From assembly GCA_029862045.1 (NCBI GenBank), contig JAOTYE010000002.1:124001-188000 (forward strand): a stretch of 64,000 bases of DNA, written 5' to 3'. Position numbers and translations under genes: made by a program. This DNA is from Gammaproteobacteria bacterium. Its GTDB lineage: Bacteria > Pseudomonadota > Gammaproteobacteria > Steroidobacterales > Woeseiaceae. Every line of letters starts with the position of its first letter. The first letter of the stretch is position 1. The notes under the pieces were generated by a model. That model was not told where the DNA came from, ran no database searches, and saw nothing but the letters and a program-made list of their open reading frames with translations. Below, in pieces: positions 1-7,329 of the stretch.

Positions 1-1397
1 TCTTCGCGGCACAGCAAAAGAGTTTTCTCGATGACGGTGAGCCCGATCTAAAGACGCGCAAAGACCGCATCAGCCGCGTTATCGCGATGACTATCAAGCA
101 TGCGGATCACCTTACCGAGGCCACGCACGCCGACTACGGCTCGCGCGATCCGGAACTCGGCAAGGCGCTCGATGTCGTCAGCCTGATCGATGGACTCAAG
201 GCCGATCGTAAAGCCACGGCCGGATTCATGCGCGGCGAGCGCCGCGCATCGTCGTTCCCGCTTGGGCTGCTTGGCGGCAGATCGAGGATCCACTATGAGC
301 CGCTTGGGGTGATCGGCAATATCTCACCGTGGAATTTCCCGATTCACCTGTCGTTATCGATGCTCGGCGCAGCCCTCGGTGCCGGCAACCGGGTGATTAT
401 CAAACCATCTGATCAGACGCCGCTGACGTCGACGGCTATAGCCGAGGCGATTGCCGAATACTTTGACGATACTGAACTTACGGCCTTCGCCGGCGGCCTC
501 GATCTTGCGGTTGAATTTCCGAAACTGCCGTTTGATCACCTGATGTTCACGGGATCGCCGGCGCTGGCGAAGATCGTCTGTGCCGAAGCCGCAAAAAACC
601 TGACGCCGGTAACGCTCGAACTCGGCGGCAAGTCCCCCGTGATCGTGAGCCGCACGGCCGACATGGTCGAGGCGGCGCGGCGCATCATGTGGGGCAAGTG
701 TGTCAACGGTGGACAGGTGTGTCTTGCACCGGATTTTGGATTTATCCCGGCCGGCAGCGAAGCAGCGTTCATCGAAGCGGCTGATAAGGTCGTCACCGAG
801 ATGTTTCCGACGATGGTCAACAATGACCAGTACGTCAATTTCGTCAACGAGCGTCATTACCAGCGTGTTGCGGGGTATCTCGACGATGCTCGTGCAAAAG
901 GCGCGCAGGTCATTGCGATCAATCCCGCAAACGAGGATTTTCCACCGGCGGCCCGCAAGATGCCGATTACGTTCGTACTGAACATCACCGATGACATGGT
1001 CATTAATCAGGAGGAGATTTTCGGGCCTGTATTCCTGATCCGGACGTACACCGACTTCGCAGAGGCCATCGACTACATCAACTCACGGCCGAAGCCCCTG
1101 GCACTGTATTACTTCGGTGAGGACGACAAAGAGTGGCAGACTGTCCTGGCGAAGACGTCGTCAGGCGGCACCGTGCGCAACGACGTCATCGTGCATGTCA
1201 TGCAGCATGACCTGCCGTTTGGCGGCGTTGGCAACTCGGGCACCGGCCGCTATCATGGTATCGAGGGCTTCCGACGCTTCTCAAACCCACGCAGTGTTTA
1301 CGAGCAGAGCAACATTGCTGCAAAGGCCATACGCCTGGCGTTGAACTTCCCGATAAAAGACCTGCACCGCAAGGTGATCAAAGCCAAGTTACGCTGA
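1..1397 (+). CDS. Aldehyde dehydrogenase, coniferyl-aldehyde type (5' end cut by window)
   Basis: NAD(P)-dependent oxidation of an aldehyde to its acid. The reading frame is open from base 3 with no stop before the internal ATG at 87, so the gene enters from outside the window and the true start is missing. Visible ALDH signatures are the PWNFP cofactor-site segment, LELGGK with the general-base Glu (codon 618-620), and GQVCLAP with the catalytic Cys (codon 720-722). The FGGVGNSG motif lies near the C-terminus. The length and the C-terminal region fit the coniferyl aldehyde dehydrogenase subgroup, but the natural substrate cannot be told from sequence. It converges on the lipoprotein operon on the other strand, 10 bp away. 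Confidence 0.93.
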   Translation, partial: FAAQQKSFLDDGEPDLKTRKDRISRVIAMTIKHADHLTEATHADYGSRDPELGKALDVVSLIDGLKADRKATAGFMRGERRASSFPLGLLGGRSRIHYEPLGVIGNISPWNFPIHLSLSMLGAALGAGNRVIIKPSDQTPLTSTAIAEAIAEYFDDTELTAFAGGLDLAVEFPKLPFDHLMFTGSPALAKIVCAEAAKNLTPVTLELGGKSPVIVSRTADMVEAARRIMWGKCVNGGQVCLAPDFGFIPAGSEAAFIEAADKVVTEMFPTMVNNDQYVNFVNERHYQRVAGYLDDARAKGAQVIAINPANEDFPPAARKMPITFVLNITDDMVINQEEIFGPVFLIRTYTDFAEAIDYINSRPKPLALYYFGEDDKEWQTVLAKTSSGGTVRNDVIVHVMQHDLPFGGVGNSGTGRYHGIEGFRRFSNPRSVYEQSNIAAKAIRLALNFPIKDLHRKVIKAKLR

Positions 1398-1407
1398 GCG
1401 TCTGCGA

Positions 1408-2487
1408 TTACTCCGCCAGGCTGGTCTCTAGCGAAAAAATCTCTGCCAGGAGTCTCTGCCACTCTTCGTAGTTCTGCTCGACCCAGCCATCGAGTTCGGC
1501 GACGCGCGACTCCATCTTCATGACCGTTGGACTCACTTCGTTATCGAACCCTACGGCCCACTTCTCCTGTTCCTGTGCGGCGAGTCTGTCCCACTTGTAG
1601 TTTTCGTAGTGATTCTGCATCGCTTCAAAGCTGCCGCGAGGTGCATCTACTCTGGAATTCTGCAGCCGCGTCGCTTCCTCAATCTGATATTGAGCGTACT
1701 CGCGGCGATACTCGCGCCACAAATCATAGGTCGACGCGATTTCAGTATGGAGTTCCTGGAACTTCGCATCGACGGCATCCGTCATTACGTACTCGACGCC
1801 GCGAATTCGATGGATTCGTTCGAGCATCGGATCGTTTTCGGCGGGCAGGCGATTGAGCGTGAACGTGCCGTCGGCCGCAGTGTGCAGATAATCCTCGAAC
1901 GCTGTCGGCGCAAGCTGATTGGCGTAGCGCAGCAAGGAAATCTCGACGATGTCCGCAAGCCCCTTGTCGTCAAGGCCGGTACGCGCCAGCAAAAGATCTG
2001 CTGCGATTTCATCATAGAGTTGCTGGTACCCGGACAAACCGGACCCGGCATCACTCTGTTCATAACCATAGGGCGCTACGCCGGTGTAATGCTTATCAAG
2101 CCACACGTGTCCGCTGGCATCGACGGCTCGCAGCTGCAGTTCAAGTGTTACCCCGTCAGATCGGACAATCGTGCCGGAGATGAGCAACTCAGCGGCATTA
2201 TCGGGCTCGGGCACGACCCGCACGGCACCCCAGTGGCTCGTCGCGGCCAGCGTTTCGCGCAACACGAACGGCAGAAAAAGAGCCTCGATCTCGCGAATCC
2301 TCGGAAACACCTGCAAGTCGCGGTGCAAAGATCGGTCGGCGGGCACGCCCGGGTCGAACACCGCAATTGAAATGTTTAGCTCGGAGGGCGATTCTGCAGC
2401 CACTACCGGTTGCAACAGGCAGCACATCAACGCATTGACGAGCATTGTTACCGCCAGCGCTCGTGTCACACCAGTGACACGGGTCAT
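1408..2487 (-). CDS. Exported protein of unknown function
   Basis: About 359 residues. An N-terminal hydrophobic signal segment ends near VVAAES, followed by a region resembling periplasmic FlgO/CsgG-type folds only in general composition. The C-terminal third is charged and helical with many E, R, Y and W. I recognise no family. The start is set at the ATG at 2485-2487 because it forms an ATGA overlap with the stop of the upstream lipoprotein gene, so the two are translationally coupled. A longer frame to 2541 exists but would overlap that gene by 57 bases. Confidence 0.75.
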   Translation of the reverse strand: MTRVTGVTRALAVTMLVNALMCCLLQPVVAAESPSELNISIAVFDPGVPADRSLHRDLQVFPRIREIEALFLPFVLRETLAATSHWGAVRVVPEPDNAAELLISGTIVRSDGVTLELQLRAVDASGHVWLDKHYTGVAPYGYEQSDAGSGLSGYQQLYDEIAADLLLARTGLDDKGLADIVEISLLRYANQLAPTAFEDYLHTAADGTFTLNRLPAENDPMLERIHRIRGVEYVMTDAVDAKFQELHTEIASTYDLWREYRREYAQYQIEEATRLQNSRVDAPRGSFEAMQNHYENYKWDRLAAQEQEKWAVGFDNEVSPTVMKMESRVAELDGWVEQNYEEWQRLLAEIFSLETSLAE

Positions 2488-3197
2488 GGAACAATTTCGC
2501 CGGTGCTGCACACGCGTTTCATGCTGAGCGTCCATATGCAATTGAATTCCGAGGCAGGCCGCTCAAATTTCATGTAGAAGCGATTCAGAGTGAACGGTAC
2601 GCGCGTAGTGCTGGATGACACGGTGGTCGTTACACGCATGTTGTTGCCATCCGGCGAAAGTGTGAAGCGGTGAATCACATTCAAACCATCCGGCAGGATG
2701 AGATGTGAGACAAGTTGATTACCGTCCCAGCCACAGACTTCGGCGCCATAGTCGCTTGTCGTGCCCTTCGCAACGCCGCCGTAGAACTCACACAACATGG
2801 AAAAATCACCCTTCCTCGCGATGCTTATTTCGTGTTCGTTCTGTGCAATCGTTAAGATATCCGGGCGTGTGATCAATTCGGCCATGCGCGCGAGCGCCAC
2901 GATTGAGGACGCCTCTCGTTGCGATATGCCTGGCTGAGGGTTTCCCATGCGGGAATTGTCGGGAAATCTCTGTTCCGCTCTGCGGTTCAATTGAAAGAAA
3001 ATTCCGGAAAGCACCCCATTGACGTCATCGCCACGTGAATAATCACGTTCCCACGAACCACTGAAGTCGGCAGGCATGGCGCCTTGATAGCTGGGTATCG
3101 TTTTATCGAGCGTACGCTGTTGCGAACAGGCCCCAACCACCAGGCACAGGACGAACGCGCTCCATATTCGCAACATTTGTTTGGTGTGACTTAGCAT
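2484..3197 (-). CDS. Lipoprotein of unknown function
   Basis: 237 residues. The N-terminus has a basic start, a hydrophobic stretch and the lipobox LVVGAC, so it should be processed by signal peptidase II and anchored in the envelope. The body begins FSGSWERDYS, a pattern common in small beta-rich secreted proteins, and has paired cysteines (CEFYG, VCGWDG, FNCIW, RVCS). No known enzyme motif is seen. It is the first gene of a two-gene operon with the exported protein downstream (ATGA overlap at 2484-2487) and is divergent from the AAA-FHA gene. Confidence 0.78.
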   Translation of the reverse strand: MLSHTKQMLRIWSAFVLCLVVGACSQQRTLDKTIPSYQGAMPADFSGSWERDYSRGDDVNGVLSGIFFQLNRRAEQRFPDNSRMGNPQPGISQREASSIVALARMAELITRPDILTIAQNEHEISIARKGDFSMLCEFYGGVAKGTTSDYGAEVCGWDGNQLVSHLILPDGLNVIHRFTLSPDGNNMRVTTTVSSSTTRVPFTLNRFYMKFERPASEFNCIWTLSMKRVCSTGEIVP

Positions 3198-3485
3198 ATG
3201 CAGATCATCGTCATTGATTGTCGCATCAGTCGCAGAGTGTTTTCGAGGCCGGGCAGGTCCATTAGTTCAACACCTGGTTGGATCACAGCAATTTTCGCGA
3301 AGGGTCGTTGTTTGTGCAGGAGCCCGCCTACCGCTAAGGCACGTGGCCAGCGGTCAATCTGCAGGGCTCAATCGCCCAGCTTGCGTGATAAACTGGCCTC
3401 TGGAATAGCCGCATTATGGAATCTCGGCCACGCTAAACTGCGCATAAACGCAATAATGTGGCATAAACAATAATCAGAAAAACCT
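3198..3485. other. Intergenic region between divergent genes
   Basis: 288 bases between the lipoprotein operon and the AAA-FHA gene. Only short random frames are seen. It becomes AT-rich just before the start at 3486 (bases 3440-3485), which is where a promoter for the AAA-FHA gene would lie, but no clear -35/-10 pair was identified. Confidence 0.5.
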
Positions 3486-4655
3486 ATGCCAGCACACGGT
3501 TCCTCATTAGGCAGCAAGGCGTTCGGGGAGCACGCCGATGCCGGACTCATCGTCGCCTACCAGTCGCATCAGGATGCGTTGCGATTCTTGTCGTCAGCGC
3601 TTGGGCAGGCGAACGGTATTGCGCTGTTGCAAGGACCCACCGGAGCGGGCAAAAGCACGGTCATCAAAGAACAGGCGGACTGGTCCTCACGTGACGCCGC
3701 TGTCGCCCTCGTCGAGGGTACTCATCTGACGCCGCGCCGGCTGATAACCGACATGCTGTCACAATTCGGTGTTCGAACCGTTTCCCAGCATGACGAGCAG
3801 TTGCTGCAGGCGGTCAATAATTTCGTGACTCAGCAGACGCGCACGGCGCGGGCGCCCGTGTTGATCGTTGACAACGCGGACCGTGCGACGTCGAGTGCTT
3901 TGCGCCTGCTGAACTGGCTCGCGGCGCTGGACGCGCGCGGTAATTATGCGCTGCGCATCGTCCTGACCGGCAAGGAGCGATTGTCGGCACTGCTACGGCA
4001 TGCCAGCATGCGCAGTCTCGCCCGGCGTCACCCGGCAGCGTATTCGCTTAATCCGCTGACGGCCCGAGAGACGATGATCTATCTGCGCACCCGCCTGATC
4101 GCGGCGGGTGGCGAGCGCGCCGAAAAAGTTTTCCCGGTTGATGTCTGTGACCGGCTGCGTGAGTTGTCGAGCGGCTGGCCCGGACCGTTGAACGAGCGTG
4201 CGATCGAGGCCATGGAACGCACGACGGAGTTGCAGTCGGCCAGGCCGATACCGCGCGTCATCGTTACCCGCGACGGCGAGACCGTGACGGAGTATGAGCT
4301 GAAAGAACAAAAGTATGTTATCGGGCGTACCGAGCTGGCCGATATCGTCATCGAGGACAGCTATGTCAGCAAGATGCACGCCATGCTGCAGGTCTATGCA
4401 AACGCCATCGTCCTGATTGATCTGAACAGCACCAACGGCACAACGGTCAATTCCAGACTCGTGCCGAAAACCATCCTCAGAAATAACGACATCATTGCGC
4501 TTGGCCGGCATCGGCTCAAGATCGAAAACGTGCCCGCGCTCAGCGCCGAGATGGACGAGAAAATTCGAGCATCTGACACGATGACCATGCGACATCTTGA
4601 AGATCTGCGTCGCTCGCGTGCAATCCATACGATTGCGACGCTGAAACACCAATAG
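3486..4655 (+). CDS. ExeA/MshM-like AAA ATPase with C-terminal FHA domain
   Basis: 389 residues. Residues 20-240 form an ExeA-type AAA+ ATPase with Walker A GPTGAGKST (50-58) and Walker B VLIVDNAD. Residues about 265-360 form an FHA phosphothreonine-binding domain with the expected IGR, SKMHA and DLNSTNGT motifs. ExeA-like ATPases usually help place secretion or pilus secretins through a peptidoglycan-binding C-terminus. Here that part is replaced by FHA, suggesting response to a Ser/Thr kinase signal. No kinase or secretion gene is near. Divergent from the lipoprotein operon; convergent with the YbiI-like gene. Confidence 0.9.
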   Translation: MPAHGSSLGSKAFGEHADAGLIVAYQSHQDALRFLSSALGQANGIALLQGPTGAGKSTVIKEQADWSSRDAAVALVEGTHLTPRRLITDMLSQFGVRTVSQHDEQLLQAVNNFVTQQTRTARAPVLIVDNADRATSSALRLLNWLAALDARGNYALRIVLTGKERLSALLRHASMRSLARRHPAAYSLNPLTARETMIYLRTRLIAAGGERAEKVFPVDVCDRLRELSSGWPGPLNERAIEAMERTTELQSARPIPRVIVTRDGETVTEYELKEQKYVIGRTELADIVIEDSYVSKMHAMLQVYANAIVLIDLNSTNGTTVNSRLVPKTILRNNDIIALGRHRLKIENVPALSAEMDEKIRASDTMTMRHLEDLRRSRAIHTIATLKHQ

Positions 4656-4680
4656 TGGTCCGCCCAGCGAGCGACCCACG

Positions 4681-4947
4681 TCACCGTAACTGACTGTCCT
4701 TGCTCCCGCGACGGTTATAGCCGCTGACGGTTTTCTCCTTGGCGTCCTGTTCCGCCTGGCAGGCTATACACAGGCGCACGCCAGGGATGGCCTCGCGGCG
4801 CGCCGGGGGAATCGATTTGCCACATTCTTCGCAGTGGCTCAGGCTCTCGCCACGCGGCAACTGGTCACGGACGCGTTTGACCGCATCCTCGACGGTCGCA
4901 TCGATCTGATCCTGTACTGCCCCGTCTTTTGCAAAGCCGCCAGCCAT
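4681..4947 (-). CDS. ybiI: DksA/TraR-family C4 zinc-finger protein, YbiI-like
   Basis: 88 residues, the usual YbiI length. A zinc site C-x2-C-x17-C-x2-C spans CEECGKSIPPARR to LCIACQ, and the conserved C-terminus GYNRRGSKDSQLR is intact. The family resembles the C-terminal zinc finger of DksA and lacks the long coiled coil, so its role on RNA polymerase is unproven. The start at 4947 (MAGGFAKDGAV) matches the family and has AGGAT upstream; a longer frame to 5007 has no family support. Single gene, convergent with AAA-FHA. Confidence 0.9.
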   Translation of the reverse strand: MAGGFAKDGAVQDQIDATVEDAVKRVRDQLPRGESLSHCEECGKSIPPARREAIPGVRLCIACQAEQDAKEKTVSGYNRRGSKDSQLR

Positions 4948-5077
4948 TGAGAAATCCTGAATAGCGCTGTTAGCGCTCTTTTTACCGCCAGGAATGCTGG
5001 CGCGCAAATGCCCGCGGATTCGGAGAGTCGGGCGGCTCGGTCGAACTTGCCGAAGCGTTCGACATGTAAGTGAATGT

Positions 5078-5099
5078 GGCCGGGCCGAATGGCCCGGCC
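5078..5099. repeat. Perfect GC hairpin
   Basis: GGCCGGGCC and GGCCCGGCC face each other around a GAAT loop, a 9-bp stem. It sits just downstream of the small minus-strand frame ending at 5106 and upstream of the YbiI-like gene. It could terminate or attenuate minus-strand transcription, but no T-run follows. Confidence 0.55.
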
Positions 5100-5105
5100 A
5101 TGGCC

Positions 5106-5285
5106 CTATCTTTCGACGACCTCGGCGCGCGGGTCGAGTATATTCGTAATATCCCCGTTAACGACTTCGACTTTGAATTTACAAATGGTCCCGACAGGAT
5201 CGGCAGGTGCGCAACCAACCTCAAATGCGCCTGCTGGATAGAGCCCTTTCGGCAAACTGTCATGCTGCTTCGTGACGCCCGTCAT
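5106..5285 (-). CDS. Small hypothetical protein downstream of the winged-helix regulator
   Basis: 59 residues if read from the ATG at 5283-5285, overlapping the end of the regulator by 26 bases. The composition is protein-like (two cysteines, a GTICKFKVEVVNGDI stretch, a DPRAEVVER ending) and no other frame in the interval looks better. The ribosome binding site is poor and no family is recognised. Position and overlap suggest co-expression with the regulator. It may be a chance frame. Confidence 0.4.
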   Translation of the reverse strand: MTGVTKQHDSLPKGLYPAGAFEVGCAPADPVGTICKFKVEVVNGDITNILDPRAEVVER

Positions 5286-5892
5286 CCAGCACTGCACGGC
5301 CGTCGCGAAACTCTAGGTACCAGGACAGCACTAGCGCGATTGGGAAGCCCGCGATAACCAAGACTGTTACAAAAGTACCAACCCAGCCGGGCAGATGGAG
5401 TTGATCAAGAACAATGTCGGCGATCTGAATCAACAGCCAGCCGACGATGAGACAGGCGACGGTCGTTTCGAGGACGCCGCGTCGCTGCAGGTTTTCAATA
5501 AAGCCGATGTCAGATACGCGAGCGCCATGTTCGGCGCCGAGGACAACCGAGGACGTACTGTCGGAGACGATTTCCGGCGTAATCAGCAGGCGGTAGCCGC
5601 GCTTTGGCAGAGTTTGCACATAACGAGGATTGTCGCGGTGATCGTCGAGCGCGTGTCTAATCTCACTGACGGCGTGACCTAATGCTCCTTGGCTGCCGTG
5701 GCCGGCGCCCCACACCTTTTCAAGCAAGTCTTCGCGGGTCACGAGGTCTCCGGGGGTATTGGCAAGGCAAAACAGCACTTCTACCGCCTTCGGCGCCAGA
5801 TGCACGACGCCTGCCCGACCGGTCACCTGTCCCTTAACAGGCTCGACGAGCAGATCGCCCAGATAAATGCCGTGTAGAAGATCAGATGTCAC
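5260..5892 (-). CDS. CadC/ToxR-type winged-helix regulator with two membrane segments, no sensor domain
   Basis: 210 residues from a GTG start. Residues 8-108 are an OmpR/CadC-type winged helix (PKAVEVLFCLAN, REDLLEKVWG, VSEIRHALDDH, TLPKRGYRL). Two hydrophobic spans lie at about 143-163 and 170-195, preceded by FIENLQRRGVLETTVA. The same membrane module begins larger proteins in which a FlgO-like region and TPRs follow, as in the gene at 14480-16702. Here the protein ends about 14 residues after the second span, so it has DNA-binding and membrane parts but no periplasmic or TPR sensor. It may be a natural short form or a 3'-truncated gene. Confidence 0.85.
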   Translation of the reverse strand: MTSDLLHGIYLGDLLVEPVKGQVTGRAGVVHLAPKAVEVLFCLANTPGDLVTREDLLEKVWGAGHGSQGALGHAVSEIRHALDDHRDNPRYVQTLPKRGYRLLITPEIVSDSTSSVVLGAEHGARVSDIGFIENLQRRGVLETTVACLIVGWLLIQIADIVLDQLHLPGWVGTFVTVLVIAGFPIALVLSWYLEFRDGRAVLDDGRHEAA

Positions 5893-5920
5893 GCGTTCCC
5901 CAGCAGATCCACGTCCTTAT

Positions 5921-5926
5921 ATTATA
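5921..5926 (-). promoter_or_regulatory. -10 element of the winged-helix regulator gene
   Basis: On the minus strand the hexamer reads TATAAT, 29 bases before the GTG start at 5892. No good -35 is visible 16-18 bases upstream, so the promoter may need an activator or be weak. Confidence 0.45.
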
Positions 5927-6133
5927 GTGGCCTACAGAGGCGAAACTGCCGTTAATTTCATTCCGGTCGACCGCCTCGAATGATGTCGGCCTGATACTCC
6001 GCTAGCTGGGGGCTCCCCCAACGAAAGCTCCGCTTGCGAATTTCTGCGGTGACAGGCGATAGCGTTTTACTCCAACTAGATTCAATCCCACCGACATTAC
6101 CGCAGCTGACCCTATTTGGGCAAACCGATAGCG

Positions 6134-6787
6134 TCAGCTGCGTTTTTTGTCCAGCCAGAATGCCAGGGCGGCAAATACGAAGTAGGCAGTGAGCACGGAC
6201 ACCGCAATCACTACTTTGCTGTCGCTTACAAGCGGCCCGAAAATGTTACCGGCGTTGACGAGTAGCAGGAATGCCGCGAACACACCCATGCCGTACTTGC
6301 CGGTCGCGGTTGTGGCGGACGTTGACCGCAGGTATAGCCACAACGCGCCGAGCAACAGTGCGGCCTCGAGAACGTAGGTTGCGATCGCGTTGTTCCACAG
6401 CCCAAAGCCGAGCTTGAGTGAGGTGTCACTCCAGAGGGGTAGGTCCGGTGTGTGCACGATCAAATCGAGCAGCCAATGGGAAGCCACGGCGAGTGCCACG
6501 ACCAGCGCGGCAGCGTGATTTTTTACGATGACCCAGCCGAATAGCGCTTAGGCAGCCGCGGCCCATAGCACGCTGGCGAGAACGCTGTGCGTGTAGGGCA
6601 GGTACTCAAGTTGGAAATGTGTCGACTGCGTGTAGTTCTCGATAATATTGATGCGCTCGATACCGAGCAGTACGAACGGAAAAAACAGGATATCGACGAA
6701 CTGCACACCGAGAAAAAGAACGCCCAGCGAGGCACGCTTTTCGAATTTTTTCAGCGCCAGGCCGGCAGCATAGTGGCCTATGAACAT
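6134..6787 (-). pseudogene. Membrane protein gene interrupted by one in-frame TAA
   Basis: Two open segments (6787-6551 and 6547-6134) are in the same frame, separated only by a TAA at 6550-6548. Read through, they give one protein of about 216 residues with four to six membrane segments: MFIGHYAAGLALKK at the start, an HS motif, then SHWLLDLIVHTPDLPLW. This is the pattern of an uncharacterised membrane family with similarity to YdjM-like metal-dependent hydrolases. The spacing between the HS and SHW motifs is normal for such proteins, so a single base change is the simplest explanation. A strong GAGGAG precedes the ATG at 6787. Nonsense mutation, sequencing error, or recoding cannot be separated here. 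Confidence 0.75.
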
Positions 6788-6861
6788 GGGTGTCTCCTCA
6801 TCAGGCAGACGATGTTCGCACTAGTTGGGTCCCAATATCGCATGACCCTTAGCGAAACGGG

Positions 6862-7329
6862 TCACCCCATAATCAGCATGATGCGGCAGCCCAGTTCCTT
6901 CAACTCCCTGAAGACTGGCTGATCTGCCAGAACCGCGGGGGCTATAACGACGCACTGGGTGTCCGCCACGAGGTCCCGGATTCGTTCCTGATCGGATTCT
7001 GGCAGCACCTCGAACGCCAGCTCGTGTTCTGCTTCGGCGGCCAGCTGCCGCAGTTGTTGGTGAGCACGATCAATGGCCTCTTTGTGCACATCGATGGCGC
7101 GCTGCAAGGTGAACTCCGCATCGATGCCGCTAACACGTGAAATCTCGCGGGTAAACGGCAGGCTCGCGGCGCGGTGCCACCGTTCGTCTTCAACAAAAAG
7201 GGCATGGAGTTCTGCCCGGGATTCCTCGAGGAACTGCAGCGCTTCGCCCCAGATCCGCTGCAGCGGGGCGAGCTCCGTGATCGCGATCACGACACGATCT
7301 ACGCGCGGCTCTTGCTCACTCTTTCTCAT
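6862..7329 (-). CDS. Universal-stress-protein-like small protein
   Basis: 155 residues. The order beta-helix-beta (RVVIAITE, ALQFLEESRAELHALFVED, a long charged helix, CVVIAPAVL, RIMLIMG) resembles the UspA fold, but the nucleotide-binding glycine motif is not clear, so the assignment is weak. The start overlaps the end of the LonB-like protease gene by 14 bases, so it is very likely co-translated with it and may act with it in a stress role. Confidence 0.7.
   Translation of the reverse strand: MRKSEQEPRVDRVVIAITELAPLQRIWGEALQFLEESRAELHALFVEDERWHRAASLPFTREISRVSGIDAEFTLQRAIDVHKEAIDRAHQQLRQLAAEAEHELAFEVLPESDQERIRDLVADTQCVVIAPAVLADQPVFRELKELGCRIMLIMG

Noticed and set aside
1784-1789. TACGTA in the coding region at about 1784
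   Set aside because: Lies inside a gene and lacks the rest of the DUF6455 promoter motif.
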